Assembly: GCA_017962105.1 (NCBI GenBank)
Contig: JAGCVY010000011.1
Location: 1 to 44,438, forward strand
Source of the DNA: Lachnospiraceae bacterium
GTDB lineage: Bacteria; Bacillota; Clostridia; Lachnospirales; Lachnospiraceae
Length of the DNA: 44,438 nt
Reading direction: 5' to 3'
The notes beneath the pieces are model-generated. The model was not told where the DNA came from. It saw only the letters and a list, made by a program, of their open reading frames with translations, and searched no databases. Shown in pieces: positions 1 to 6,894 of the stretch (its first letter is position 1; each line of letters begins with the position of its first letter). The translations under genes were made by a program, and so were the position numbers.

Positions 1-6
1 ACCGGG

Positions 7-858
7 TCATTTGACGTAGAACAAAATTCCGATGGTGCTGGGTCCGCAATGGCTGGAGATCACACCTCCCGCATGGGTCTCGCAGATTTCATCGAAGGTG
101 CCGAGCTCCTCCAGGAACTTCTTTGCGCGGACCGGAAGCTCCGGATCCCCGATGGAGTAGGTGACGAAGACTCTCTTCGTCTCCGCGGTTGCCAGTTCCT
201 CCCGAAGATCGTTCATGTAGTGCTCCAAAGAGGAATACATGTTGCCGCGGTACTTGCGCGCAACGCCCATCTTGCCGTCCTTCACGGCGATCATCGGATG
301 GATCTTCAACGCGTTTCCGACGAAAGCCGCAACCGAGCTGCACCGTCCGCCGCGGGCCAGATACGTGAGCGTGTCCACGATAAAGCTCGCCCGGACGCGT
401 CCTCTTGCGCTCTCCACGGCCTCGACGATCTCCTCCGCAGTCGCGCCGTCCTCGGCAAGCTCCGCAGCCTTCAAAACCTGAAGCCCGATCCCCGAGGAAA
501 GATTCATGGAATTGATCACGAAGAGCCGGTCATACTCCTTCTCCTCGGCGAACATCCGCACAACGTTGCAGGTCGTGCTCATGTCCTCGGAAATGCCGAT
601 GAAGATGATGTCGTCCCCGGCTTCCATCATGGGAGACAGTCTGTTCTCCAGTATTTCGAAGGTAACCGCCGCCGTCTTCGGTGTGGTCTTATGCTCATCC
701 GCCCACTTGTAGATCTCCTGCGGGGTAACCTCCTCCCAATCGTAATAGCTCTTGCCGTCCATCACGATGCAGAGGGGCAAAATGGTAATACCGTGTTTTT
801 CAATCTGTTCTTTTGACAGATCGCAGGTGCTGTCAGCTACAATACGAACTTTTCCCAT
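7..858 (-). CDS. DegV family fatty-acid-binding protein
   Basis: A 283-residue protein that opens with the DegV signature (VRIVADSTCDLS) and ends with the typical tail AGGVISSHCGPSTIGILFY. The central YLARGGRCS segment is the usual DegV 'L.RGGR' motif. DegV proteins bind a fatty acid; some (FakB) deliver it to the kinase FakA for phosphorylation. No fakA lies nearby, so that role is inferred from the family. The ATG at 858 is preferred because GGAGGA sits about 5 bases upstream and the family normally begins at this residue; the frame stays open further upstream but without a ribosome site. A good promoter lies at 910-937, so the gene is probably transcribed alone. Confidence 0.9.
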   Translation of the reverse strand: MGKVRIVADSTCDLSKEQIEKHGITILPLCIVMDGKSYYDWEEVTPQEIYKWADEHKTTPKTAAVTFEILENRLSPMMEAGDDIIFIGISEDMSTTCNVVRMFAEEKEYDRLFVINSMNLSSGIGLQVLKAAELAEDGATAEEIVEAVESARGRVRASFIVDTLTYLARGGRCSSVAAFVGNALKIHPMIAVKDGKMGVARKYRGNMYSSLEHYMNDLREELATAETKRVFVTYSIGDPELPVRAKKFLEELGTFDEICETHAGGVISSHCGPSTIGILFYVK

Positions 859-909
859 AGATTCCTCCGGACTGCCGCACAAAGCGGAAAATACAGTACT
901 CGCACTACC

Positions 910-937
910 ATTATAAAGCCTAATACGAGGATTGCAA
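910..937 (-). promoter_or_regulatory. Promoter of the degV-like gene
   Basis: On the minus strand, -35 TTGCAA (932-937) and a perfect -10 TATAAT (910-915) are separated by 16 bp, about 50 bp upstream of the start codon at 858. A CGGAAAAT word (885-892) lies in the 5' untranslated region. Confidence 0.65.
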
Positions 938-957
938 CAAGGCAATTTCTAATATTT

Positions 958-998
958 TTATAAACTCAACAGGCCGCCCCGTGTTGCCGGAGCGGCCC
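958..998 (-). terminator. Probable terminator after efp
   Basis: GC-rich inverted repeat (GGCCGCCCC at 972-980 with GGAGCGGCC at 989-997, one mismatch) just past the efp stop. On the minus strand it is followed by a weak T-containing stretch (TGTTGAGTTTAT). Confidence 0.5.
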
Positions 999-1028
999 AT
1001 ATTTGTCATACTGTTGACTGTCTGGTTG

Positions 1029-1586
1029 TCAGACGCGCTTCATGTACTCACCGGTACGGGTATCGATCTGGATAACCTCGCCCTCGTTAACGAAGAGCGG
1101 AACCAGAACCGTAGCGCCGGTCTCTACGATCGCGGGCTTGGTAGCACCCGTTGCGGTATCGCCCTTGAAGCCGGGCTCCGTGGAAGTGATCTCAAGCTCA
1201 ACGAACATCGGAGGCTCGATTGCGAACACCTGTCCCTGATGCGAAAGCATCTTGACCATCTCGTTCTCCTTGACAAACTTGAGAGCGTCGCCGACCTGCT
1301 CTGCGGTCATAGCGATCTGGTCAAAGGTCTCCGTGTTCATAAAGTTATACATATCGCCGTCTGCATAGAGATACTGCATGTCCAAACGCTCGATGTGCGC
1401 CTGCGGGAACTTCTCGGTAGGACGGAAGGTTCTCTCAACCACGCCGCCGTTCTTGATGTCCTTCAGCTTGGTACGCACGAAAGCTGCACCCTTGCCGGGC
1501 TTAACATGCTGGAACTCCACAACCTGATATACGGCGTTGTCAATCTCAAGAGTAACACCGTTTCTGAATTCGCCTGCTGATAACAT
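1029..1586 (-). CDS. efp: Translation elongation factor P
   Basis: A 185-residue EF-P of standard length with three beta-barrel domains. It relieves ribosome stalling at polyproline stretches. The domain I loop reads KPGKG, placing Lys32 at the tip that faces the peptidyl-transferase centre. The C-terminal signature runs through [13 protein letters not shown]. The start at 1586 has AAGGAGG about 10 bases upstream. It has its own promoter (1625-1653). The M24 peptidase gene lies upstream on the same strand, a very common neighbour of efp. I see no EF-P modification genes (epmA/epmB, ymfI) in the window. Confidence 0.98.
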   Translation of the reverse strand: MLSAGEFRNGVTLEIDNAVYQVVEFQHVKPGKGAAFVRTKLKDIKNGGVVERTFRPTEKFPQAHIERLDMQYLYADGDMYNFMNTETFDQIAMTAEQVGDALKFVKENEMVKMLSHQGQVFAIEPPMFVELEITSTEPGFKGDTATGATKPAIVETGATVLVPLFVNEGEVIQIDTRTGEYMKRV

Positions 1587-1624
1587 ATAGGATAGTCCTC
1601 CTTACAAAAACTTCATCTCAATTA

Positions 1625-1653
1625 AGTTTATCCCATTTGCCGTAGATTTGCAA
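1625..1653 (-). promoter_or_regulatory. Promoter of efp
   Basis: Minus-strand -35 TTGCAA (1648-1653) and -10 TAAACT (1625-1630) with 17 bp spacing, about 40 bp upstream of the efp start codon. Confidence 0.6.
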
Positions 1654-1669
1654 CATTTTTTTATCGACG

Positions 1670-1696
1670 CGGAAAATGAAGCTGTCTCATTTTCCG
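1670..1696. repeat. Perfect inverted pair of the CGGAAAATGA word
   Basis: CGGAAAATGA (1670-1679) and its exact reverse complement (1687-1696) are separated by 7 bases. The right arm overlaps the stop codon of the M24 peptidase gene (GGA AAA TGA). The pair could form a 10-bp hairpin in the transcript, but no T-tract follows on either strand, so it is not a standard intrinsic terminator. This is the only perfect inverted pair of the window-wide word. Confidence 0.75.
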
Positions 1697-2766
1697 ATCG
1701 GAATCTCGATCAGTTCCTTAGGAGACTCCGCAAGATTCTCGCAGCCGTCCTCCGTCACAAGCACCAGATCCTCGATGCGGACGCCGCCGAAGCCCTCGAT
1801 GTAAATGCCCGGCTCCACCGTCATCATGCTGCCCGCCCGCACGATCTCCTCGCTGCGCGCATTGGAGTACGGAGGCTCGTGGATCTCGAGGCCCACGCTG
1901 TGGCCGAGGCCGTGGCCGAATTTGCCTTCGTAGCCGGCCTCGTTGATGATGGTTCTGGCAATTCCGTCGATCTCCTTACCCTTCATTCCGCCGCAGATCT
2001 GCTCAAGGACCGCCTTCTGCGCGCGGAGCACGGTCTCATAGACCTTGCGCTGCTCTGCGTCCGCCTGCCCGATCACGACGGTTCTGGTCATATCCGAGCA
2101 GTAGCCCTCATAGACGCACCCGAAGTCCAACGTCACGAAATCGCCCTCGCGAAGCGCTCTTGCGCTCGGCATGGCGTGGGGCATCGCCGAATTCTCACCC
2201 GACGCCACAATCGGCGGGAACGAGTTCCCCGATGCGCCTTCGAGGCACATGTAATAGGTCAGCTTTGCGGCGATCTCCAGCTCGGTGGCCCCCGGCCGGA
2301 GGTCGTTCATGATCTTGGAAAATGCGATGTCGCCGATGTGTTCCGCCTGACGAAGTTTTGCAACCTCCTCTGCGGTTTTTATTTTCCGCAGCTCCACAAG
2401 AACGTTGTCGACCGGAAGAAGTTCCGCTCCGCAGCGCTCCCGCATCGCCTCAAACTCATGATAGGTGGTGATATCGCGCTCAAAGGCCGCTTTCCCCGCA
2501 CCGTGTTCCGCGAGGATCCGGTTGATCTGCTCCGAGTAGGACGAACCCGCGACATCCAAAACGTCGCACCCCTTCGCCTCCTCCTTCGCCTGAAGAAGGA
2601 ACCGGAAATCCGTGATCAGCCCTGCGTAGCTGTCCTTTGTGAGCACCAGCACTCCGGTGTCGTTGGTGTATCCCGTCAGATACCGGATATTGGCGATATC
2701 CCTCACGATCATCGCATCCGCCCCGAGTTCCGCAAGAACCGGCAGCACTCTATCCCAAGCAATCAT
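1687..2766 (-). CDS. M24 family Xaa-Pro aminopeptidase/dipeptidase
   Basis: A 359-residue pita-bread metallopeptidase that removes residues next to proline. The N-terminal creatinase-like domain covers about residues 1-125 and the catalytic domain the rest. All five metal ligands are visible: Asp214 (DFGCVYEG), Asp225 (SDMTRT), His289 (HGLGHSVG), Glu318 (VEPGIYI) and Glu332 (RIEDLV). No signal peptide, so cytoplasmic. The start at 2766 has TAGGAGG 8 bases upstream. It follows aroQ by 18 bases and is probably co-transcribed with it. The last codons, GGA AAA TGA, coincide with a CGGAAAATGA word that forms an inverted pair with one just downstream. PepP and PepQ cannot be told apart here. Confidence 0.93.
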   Translation of the reverse strand: MIAWDRVLPVLAELGADAMIVRDIANIRYLTGYTNDTGVLVLTKDSYAGLITDFRFLLQAKEEAKGCDVLDVAGSSYSEQINRILAEHGAGKAAFERDITTYHEFEAMRERCGAELLPVDNVLVELRKIKTAEEVAKLRQAEHIGDIAFSKIMNDLRPGATELEIAAKLTYYMCLEGASGNSFPPIVASGENSAMPHAMPSARALREGDFVTLDFGCVYEGYCSDMTRTVVIGQADAEQRKVYETVLRAQKAVLEQICGGMKGKEIDGIARTIINEAGYEGKFGHGLGHSVGLEIHEPPYSNARSEEIVRAGSMMTVEPGIYIEGFGGVRIEDLVLVTEDGCENLAESPKELIEIPIGK

Positions 2767-2784
2767 GCCTGTGCCTCCTAACGC

Positions 2785-3276
2785 TTACTGTCTTTTGGAC
2801 GCAGCTTCCTCACGGGCGCGCTCCGCCGTAATATGCTGGATCAGATCCATGGCGTCGGCGTAACCCTCCAGCCCGCGGCCGTATACCTGACGGTCGCACG
2901 CCTGCGCTGTCACGCTGTTGCTCCGGAAGGATTCCCGCTTGTAAATGTTCGTCAAATGTACCTCGATCTTCGGGCAGGAAAGCATTAAAAGCGCATCGTA
3001 GATGGCATAGCTGTAGTGCGTGTACGCCGCCGGATTGATGATCACGCCGCTGTACTTGCCCTGCATCGCCTTGTTCAGACGGGTTACGATCTCTCCCTCC
3101 GAATTGCTCTGGAAAATCTCTGCAAGGAATCCCCTCTTCTGCGCCTCCGCGCGGCAGAATGTCTGCAGGTCATCATAGGTCTCATGCCCGTAAATCTCCG
3201 GCTCCCGCTTGCCGAGCATTGCAAGATTCGGGCCGTTCACGATCAAAATGGTCTTAGCACCGGTTGTAACTGCCAT
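2785..3276 (-). CDS. aroQ: Type II 3-dehydroquinate dehydratase
   Basis: A 163-residue dodecameric-type dehydroquinase catalysing the third step of the shikimate pathway (3-dehydroquinate to 3-dehydroshikimate). Seen: NGPNLAMLGKREPEIYG with the catalytic Arg and Tyr, FQSNSEG, the INPAAYTHYS segment with the conserved Asn and His, and EVHLTNIYKRESFR, where the catalytic His is followed by Arg at +7 and +11 as in characterised enzymes. AAGGAGGA lies upstream of the ATG at 3276. The upstream minus-strand gene encodes a shikimate kinase fusion, so two steps of one pathway are adjacent, and the M24 peptidase gene follows 18 bases later. A possible promoter with a hyphenated palindrome is at 3339-3367. 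Confidence 0.96.
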   Translation of the reverse strand: MAVTTGAKTILIVNGPNLAMLGKREPEIYGHETYDDLQTFCRAEAQKRGFLAEIFQSNSEGEIVTRLNKAMQGKYSGVIINPAAYTHYSYAIYDALLMLSCPKIEVHLTNIYKRESFRSNSVTAQACDRQVYGRGLEGYADAMDLIQHITAERAREEAASKRQ

Positions 3277-3338
3277 GAATTCTCCTCCTTCAGGTTCGCC
3301 CGGTTCAGCTGCGGGCGTATCAAAATCTGCGTGTAACT

Positions 3339-3367
3339 ATCCTATGCCGCACTTCCACGGCATGTAA
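3339..3367 (-). promoter_or_regulatory. Putative aroQ promoter with internal palindrome
   Basis: Minus-strand -35 TTACAT (3362-3367) and -10 TAGGAT (3339-3344) with 17 bp spacing. An inverted repeat ATGCCG-N8-CGGCAT (3344-3363) fills the spacer and could be an operator or a hairpin. Inference from sequence only. Confidence 0.45.
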
Positions 3368-3386
3368 GCCGTTTCTGTCCTGTCGG

Positions 3387-4418
3387 CTACAGGCAATCCC
3401 TCACTGCGTCCGCAACCTGCTCCTCGGTCCGGTCGCTGATATCCACTGTGCGGTGAGCCACCATGGGGTACACAAAGCGCCACCGCAGGAACAGCTGACG
3501 CCGCTCCTCCTCCGTCTTCTCCGACTGGAGCACCGGGCGCTCCGACGGGTCAAGCTCGGCGATGCGCTGCAGCAGTTCCTCCTCGCTTCCGTTGAGGTAC
3601 ACCACCGTGCCGAGTTTACGGAGCATCTTCTGATTCTTCTGACGGATCGGCATCCCGTCACCGGTAGCCACCACCGTATGGGTGCAGGACTTCAGAAGTC
3701 CCTTCAGCGCCATTGACTCCAGATCCCGGAAATACTCCTCGCCCTTGGTCCGGTATATTTCCTCGATGGATTTGCCGACCTTCTCCTCAATGTAGCGGTC
3801 GGTATCGATAAAATCGAATCCCATCTCCCGTGCGAGGGTTTTGCCGACAGTGGTCTTTCCGGAACCCATGAACCCCACGAGAACGACATTGAGCTGATGC
3901 ATCTTCTCCCAGCGGTCACGCCGGTAGAAGTGCATGATGACACGCTCCAGCTTCCGCTTTGCGACGATCTGGATTTCCTCCGCCTTGTTGATCGGCTTGA
4001 CGAGGATTGAGCGGATCCCGGACCGGTTCGCTCCGTACACATCCGTGAACAGCTGGTCTCCGATAAAGAGCGTGTTTTTCTTCGTGGTGCGCATTAGGAC
4101 CATCGCCTTTAAGTAATTCCTTCTGGCAGGCTTGTGCGCGTTGAAGATGTAGTGAAGCTTTACCCCCTTGACGCGGGCGCCGCGGTAAAACCTGCGCACG
4201 CGGGGCGCCTTGTTGTTCGAGAGAAGGCAGATGCGGAACCCGATCTTATTGAGACGCCGAAACAGCTCGACCACCTCCGCGTTGGCGTCGGCGCCGTGCT
4301 CCACAAGCGTGTTATCAATGTCATAAATCAGACCGCGGTATCCCTTCCGGTACAACTCCTCATAATCGATATCGTACGAGGACTCCGCCATCTCCGCCGG
4401 GTAAAACCTACGAAACAT
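3387..4418 (-). CDS. YqeG-type HAD phosphatase fused to shikimate kinase
   Basis: A 343-residue two-domain protein. Residues 1-170 are a YqeG-like HAD IIIA phosphatase: motif I DIDNT (33-37), motif II SNN (67-69), motif IV GDQ (120-122). Residues 173-343 are a shikimate kinase: Walker A GFMGSGKT (182-189), DTD (205-207), FRDLE (230-234) and the lid ERPVL (293-297). The kinase half would phosphorylate shikimate with ATP; aroQ next door supports this. Odd: the shikimate-contacting Gly triplet, normally GGG, reads Gly253-Asp254-Gly255 (GGT GAC GGG). The start matches the family N-terminus (MFRRFYP) but has only a weak ribosome site. Its own promoter is at 4480-4508. The YqeG domain's substrate is unknown to me. 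Confidence 0.9.
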   Translation of the reverse strand: MFRRFYPAEMAESSYDIDYEELYRKGYRGLIYDIDNTLVEHGADANAEVVELFRRLNKIGFRICLLSNNKAPRVRRFYRGARVKGVKLHYIFNAHKPARRNYLKAMVLMRTTKKNTLFIGDQLFTDVYGANRSGIRSILVKPINKAEEIQIVAKRKLERVIMHFYRRDRWEKMHQLNVVLVGFMGSGKTTVGKTLAREMGFDFIDTDRYIEEKVGKSIEEIYRTKGEEYFRDLESMALKGLLKSCTHTVVATGDGMPIRQKNQKMLRKLGTVVYLNGSEEELLQRIAELDPSERPVLQSEKTEEERRQLFLRWRFVYPMVAHRTVDISDRTEEQVADAVRDCL

Positions 4419-4479
4419 AAAAGCCAGTCATCCGCGCGATCCAAAAGCCGCGCGAACCCCTTCTGTAATATACGGACAC

Positions 4480-4508
4480 AGTGTAACAATCTTTCCCCCG
4501 CTTGTCAA
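4480..4508 (-). promoter_or_regulatory. Promoter of the yqeG-aroK fusion
   Basis: Minus-strand consensus -35 TTGACA (4503-4508) and -10 TACACT (4480-4485), spacing 17 bp, about 60 bp upstream of the start at 4418 and just past the terminator of the preceding gene. Confidence 0.7.
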
Positions 4509-4544
4509 CGAAAACCAAAGTGAGTTCCGCAGAAACGGCCCCAC

Positions 4545-4576
4545 AAAAAACCGGGGAACCGCTTGCGGTTCCCCGG
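4545..4576 (-). terminator. Intrinsic terminator after the EF-G-like gene
   Basis: Perfect 12-bp stem (CCGGGGAACCGC at 4551-4562 with 4565-4576) followed on the minus strand by TTTTTT, 7 bases after the stop codon at 4584. Confidence 0.92.
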
Positions 4577-4583
4577 GAAATGA

Positions 4584-6671
4584 TTACTCGTCGTCTTCGA
4601 CCTTCTCAGCCTCGTCGATAACCTTCGCCTGAACATCCGAAGGAGCGGGCTCATAACGTGCAAACTCGTAGGAGTAATCGCCGATACCGCCGGTCATGGA
4701 CCGAAGGTCGGTGGAATATCCGTAGAGCTCGGACATCGGAATGTCCGCGATGATCTCCTGCTTGCCGCCGGCGATCGGGTTCATACCCAGAACGCGGCCG
4801 CGGCGCTTGCTCAGATCGCCCATGATATCACCGGTGAACTTCTCCGGAACCACAACCTTCATGGAAGCGATGGGCTCGAGGATGATCGGTGTAGCATCCA
4901 TGATACCGGCCTTGAACGCCTTGCGGGCAGCCAGCTTGAATGCCATTTCGTTGGAGTCTACCGGATGGTAGGAACCGTCGATCAGGGTAGCCTTGATGCC
5001 AACAACCGGATAACCTGCGAGAGGTCCTGCCAGAACGCTCTCCTGCACACCCTTCTCTACCGCCGGGAAGAAGTTTCTCGGAACGGAACCGCCGAAGATC
5101 TTCTCTTCGAAGATGTAAGGGGTCTCAAGATCGCCCGAAGGCTCGAAGGTCATGATAACATCACCGAACTGGCCGGCACCGCCGGACTGCTTCTTATGAC
5201 GTCCCTGAACCTGGACTTTCTTGCGGATGGTCTCGCGGTAAGCCACCTTCGGCTTGGAAACGATCACATCAACCTTGTAACGGGACAGGAGCTTGCTCAC
5301 GGTCACGTCGATCTGCTGCTCGCCGATACCGTAGAGAAGCGACTGACGGTTCTCCTTATCGTTGACGGTCTTGAGGGTCTTATCCTCTTCCATGAGTTTC
5401 GCAAGAGCCTGCGAAATCTTGTCGTCATCGCCCTTATTCTTCGCCTCGTAACGCACGTAGGTGTACGGTACGGACATCTTGATCGGATCATAGATGATCG
5501 GATTCGCCTTCGTGGAAAGCGTATCTCCGGTCTGCGTGTCGGACAGCTTGCCGATCGCGCCGATATCGCCCGCGTAGAGCTCTTTTACTTCAATCTGCTC
5601 CTTGCCGCGCAAAACATACAATCTCGAGAGCTTCTCCTCAGTGCCCTTGTTTGCATTGTAAATAACGGAATCGGACTTCAGAACGCCGGAGCAGATCTTG
5701 ATCAGCGAGAACTTACCGATGAACGGATCCGCGATGGTCTTGAAGACGCGGGCGGAGAAATCCTTGTTCGCATCGTAGTCCGCGAAGAAGGTCGTCTCGG
5801 TCTTCTGGCTCATACCGGTGATGACATTCTTGTTGGGCGACGGGAAATACTTGTCGATCGCCTGAAGAAGTGCGAAGGTACCGCGCGCCTGAACGCCGGA
5901 ACCGCACAGAACGGGGATCATGTCGCAGGAAGCAACACCGGAGCGGATGGCGTTCTCGATCTCGACCATCGTGAACTCCTCGCCCTCGAAGAACTTGTTC
6001 ATCAGATCCTCGCTGGTCTCCGCGATGGACTCCATCAGGGCGTCGCGGTAAGCGTTGGTGTATTCCATGCAGTACTCGGGAATGTCGCCGTCGACATACT
6101 CGCCGAGATTGTTGGAGAAACGGCGTCCTGCCTTCTTCACAACGTTTACGAAACCGACGAACTTCTCGTTCTCACGGATCGGGGTGTGGAACGGAGCAAT
6201 GCGGTTGCCGTAATCTTCCTTCAGGGACTCCACAACGTTGCGGAAGCTCGCATTGTCGTCGTCCATATCCGTAACGAAGAACATGCGGGGCAGCTTGTAG
6301 CGCTCGCAGATATCCCACGCCTTCTTGGTTCCGACCTCAATGCCGGCCTTACCGGAAACAACGATGACAGCTGCGTCAGCGGCGCTGACCGCCTCCTCAA
6401 CCTCACCGACAAAATCGAAATAACCCGGGGTATCCAGGAAATTAATCTTCGTATCTTCCCAAAGAATCGGCACCAGCGTTGTGCTGATGGAGAACAGTCT
6501 CTTCTGCTCTTCCTTGTCGTAATCGCTGATCGTGTTGCCTTCCTCCACACGGCCCATACGCTTGGTGATGCCCGTCGTATATGCCATGGCTTCCACGAGA
6601 GTTGTCTTTCCGCACCCGCCGTGACCCAAAATGGCGACATTGCGGATCTTCTCGTACTTGTAAGTCTGCAT
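4584..6671 (-). CDS. EF-G-like translation factor GTPase (FusA2-type paralogue)
   Basis: A 695-residue translational GTPase with the full five-domain EF-G layout. P-loop GHGGCGKT (16-23), switch II DTPG (80-83), and C-terminal domains IV and V ending in DLRSMTGGIGDYSYEF. The GHGGCGKT P-loop and the compact insertions resemble the second EF-G class (FusA2) rather than the canonical translocase in the str operon; its exact role (translocation, ribosome recycling or stress) is unsettled. The guanine-specifying G4 motif, normally NKxD, reads Thr-Asp-Met-Asp (134-137). The ATG at 6671 is chosen for its GGAGGA and family N-terminus; an in-frame extension to 6776 lacks support. Transcribed alone, between a promoter (6724-6752) and a strong terminator. 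Confidence 0.92.
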   Translation of the reverse strand: MQTYKYEKIRNVAILGHGGCGKTTLVEAMAYTTGITKRMGRVEEGNTISDYDKEEQKRLFSISTTLVPILWEDTKINFLDTPGYFDFVGEVEEAVSAADAAVIVVSGKAGIEVGTKKAWDICERYKLPRMFFVTDMDDDNASFRNVVESLKEDYGNRIAPFHTPIRENEKFVGFVNVVKKAGRRFSNNLGEYVDGDIPEYCMEYTNAYRDALMESIAETSEDLMNKFFEGEEFTMVEIENAIRSGVASCDMIPVLCGSGVQARGTFALLQAIDKYFPSPNKNVITGMSQKTETTFFADYDANKDFSARVFKTIADPFIGKFSLIKICSGVLKSDSVIYNANKGTEEKLSRLYVLRGKEQIEVKELYAGDIGAIGKLSDTQTGDTLSTKANPIIYDPIKMSVPYTYVRYEAKNKGDDDKISQALAKLMEEDKTLKTVNDKENRQSLLYGIGEQQIDVTVSKLLSRYKVDVIVSKPKVAYRETIRKKVQVQGRHKKQSGGAGQFGDVIMTFEPSGDLETPYIFEEKIFGGSVPRNFFPAVEKGVQESVLAGPLAGYPVVGIKATLIDGSYHPVDSNEMAFKLAARKAFKAGIMDATPIILEPIASMKVVVPEKFTGDIMGDLSKRRGRVLGMNPIAGGKQEIIADIPMSELYGYSTDLRSMTGGIGDYSYEFARYEPAPSDVQAKVIDEAEKVEDDE

Positions 6672-6723
6672 AATCGTAATCCTCCAATACTTGTAATGTT
6701 CCCATTGAGAGAACCATATGCTG

Positions 6724-6752
6724 ATTTTACCAATTTTCCGAGGAATAATCAA
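6724..6752 (-). promoter_or_regulatory. Promoter of the EF-G-like gene, with the repeated word in its spacer
   Basis: Minus-strand -35 TTGATT (6747-6752) and -10 TAAAAT (6724-6729), spacing 17 bp. The spacer contains CGGAAAAT (6733-6740). Confidence 0.65.
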
Positions 6753-6808
6753 TTCTTTTTTGTACGTTTTTCGCAAAAAGTGGTCTGTATTTTCCGAAAA
6801 ATGACGAC

Positions 6809-6864
6809 AAAAAACCGCCGGTTGGGAAGCTGCATCCGAAAAATGCGACTTCCGCCGGCGGTTT
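6809..6864 (-). terminator. Terminator after the DUF885 lipoprotein gene
   Basis: Long hairpin: AACCGCCGG (6813-6821) pairs with 6855-6863, with extra inner pairing (GGAAG with CTTCC, GCAT with ATGC). On the minus strand it ends in TTTTTTG. Confidence 0.85.
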
Positions 6865-6894
6865 CCACCGTCAAAACGGGTTTTCGATCAAATC

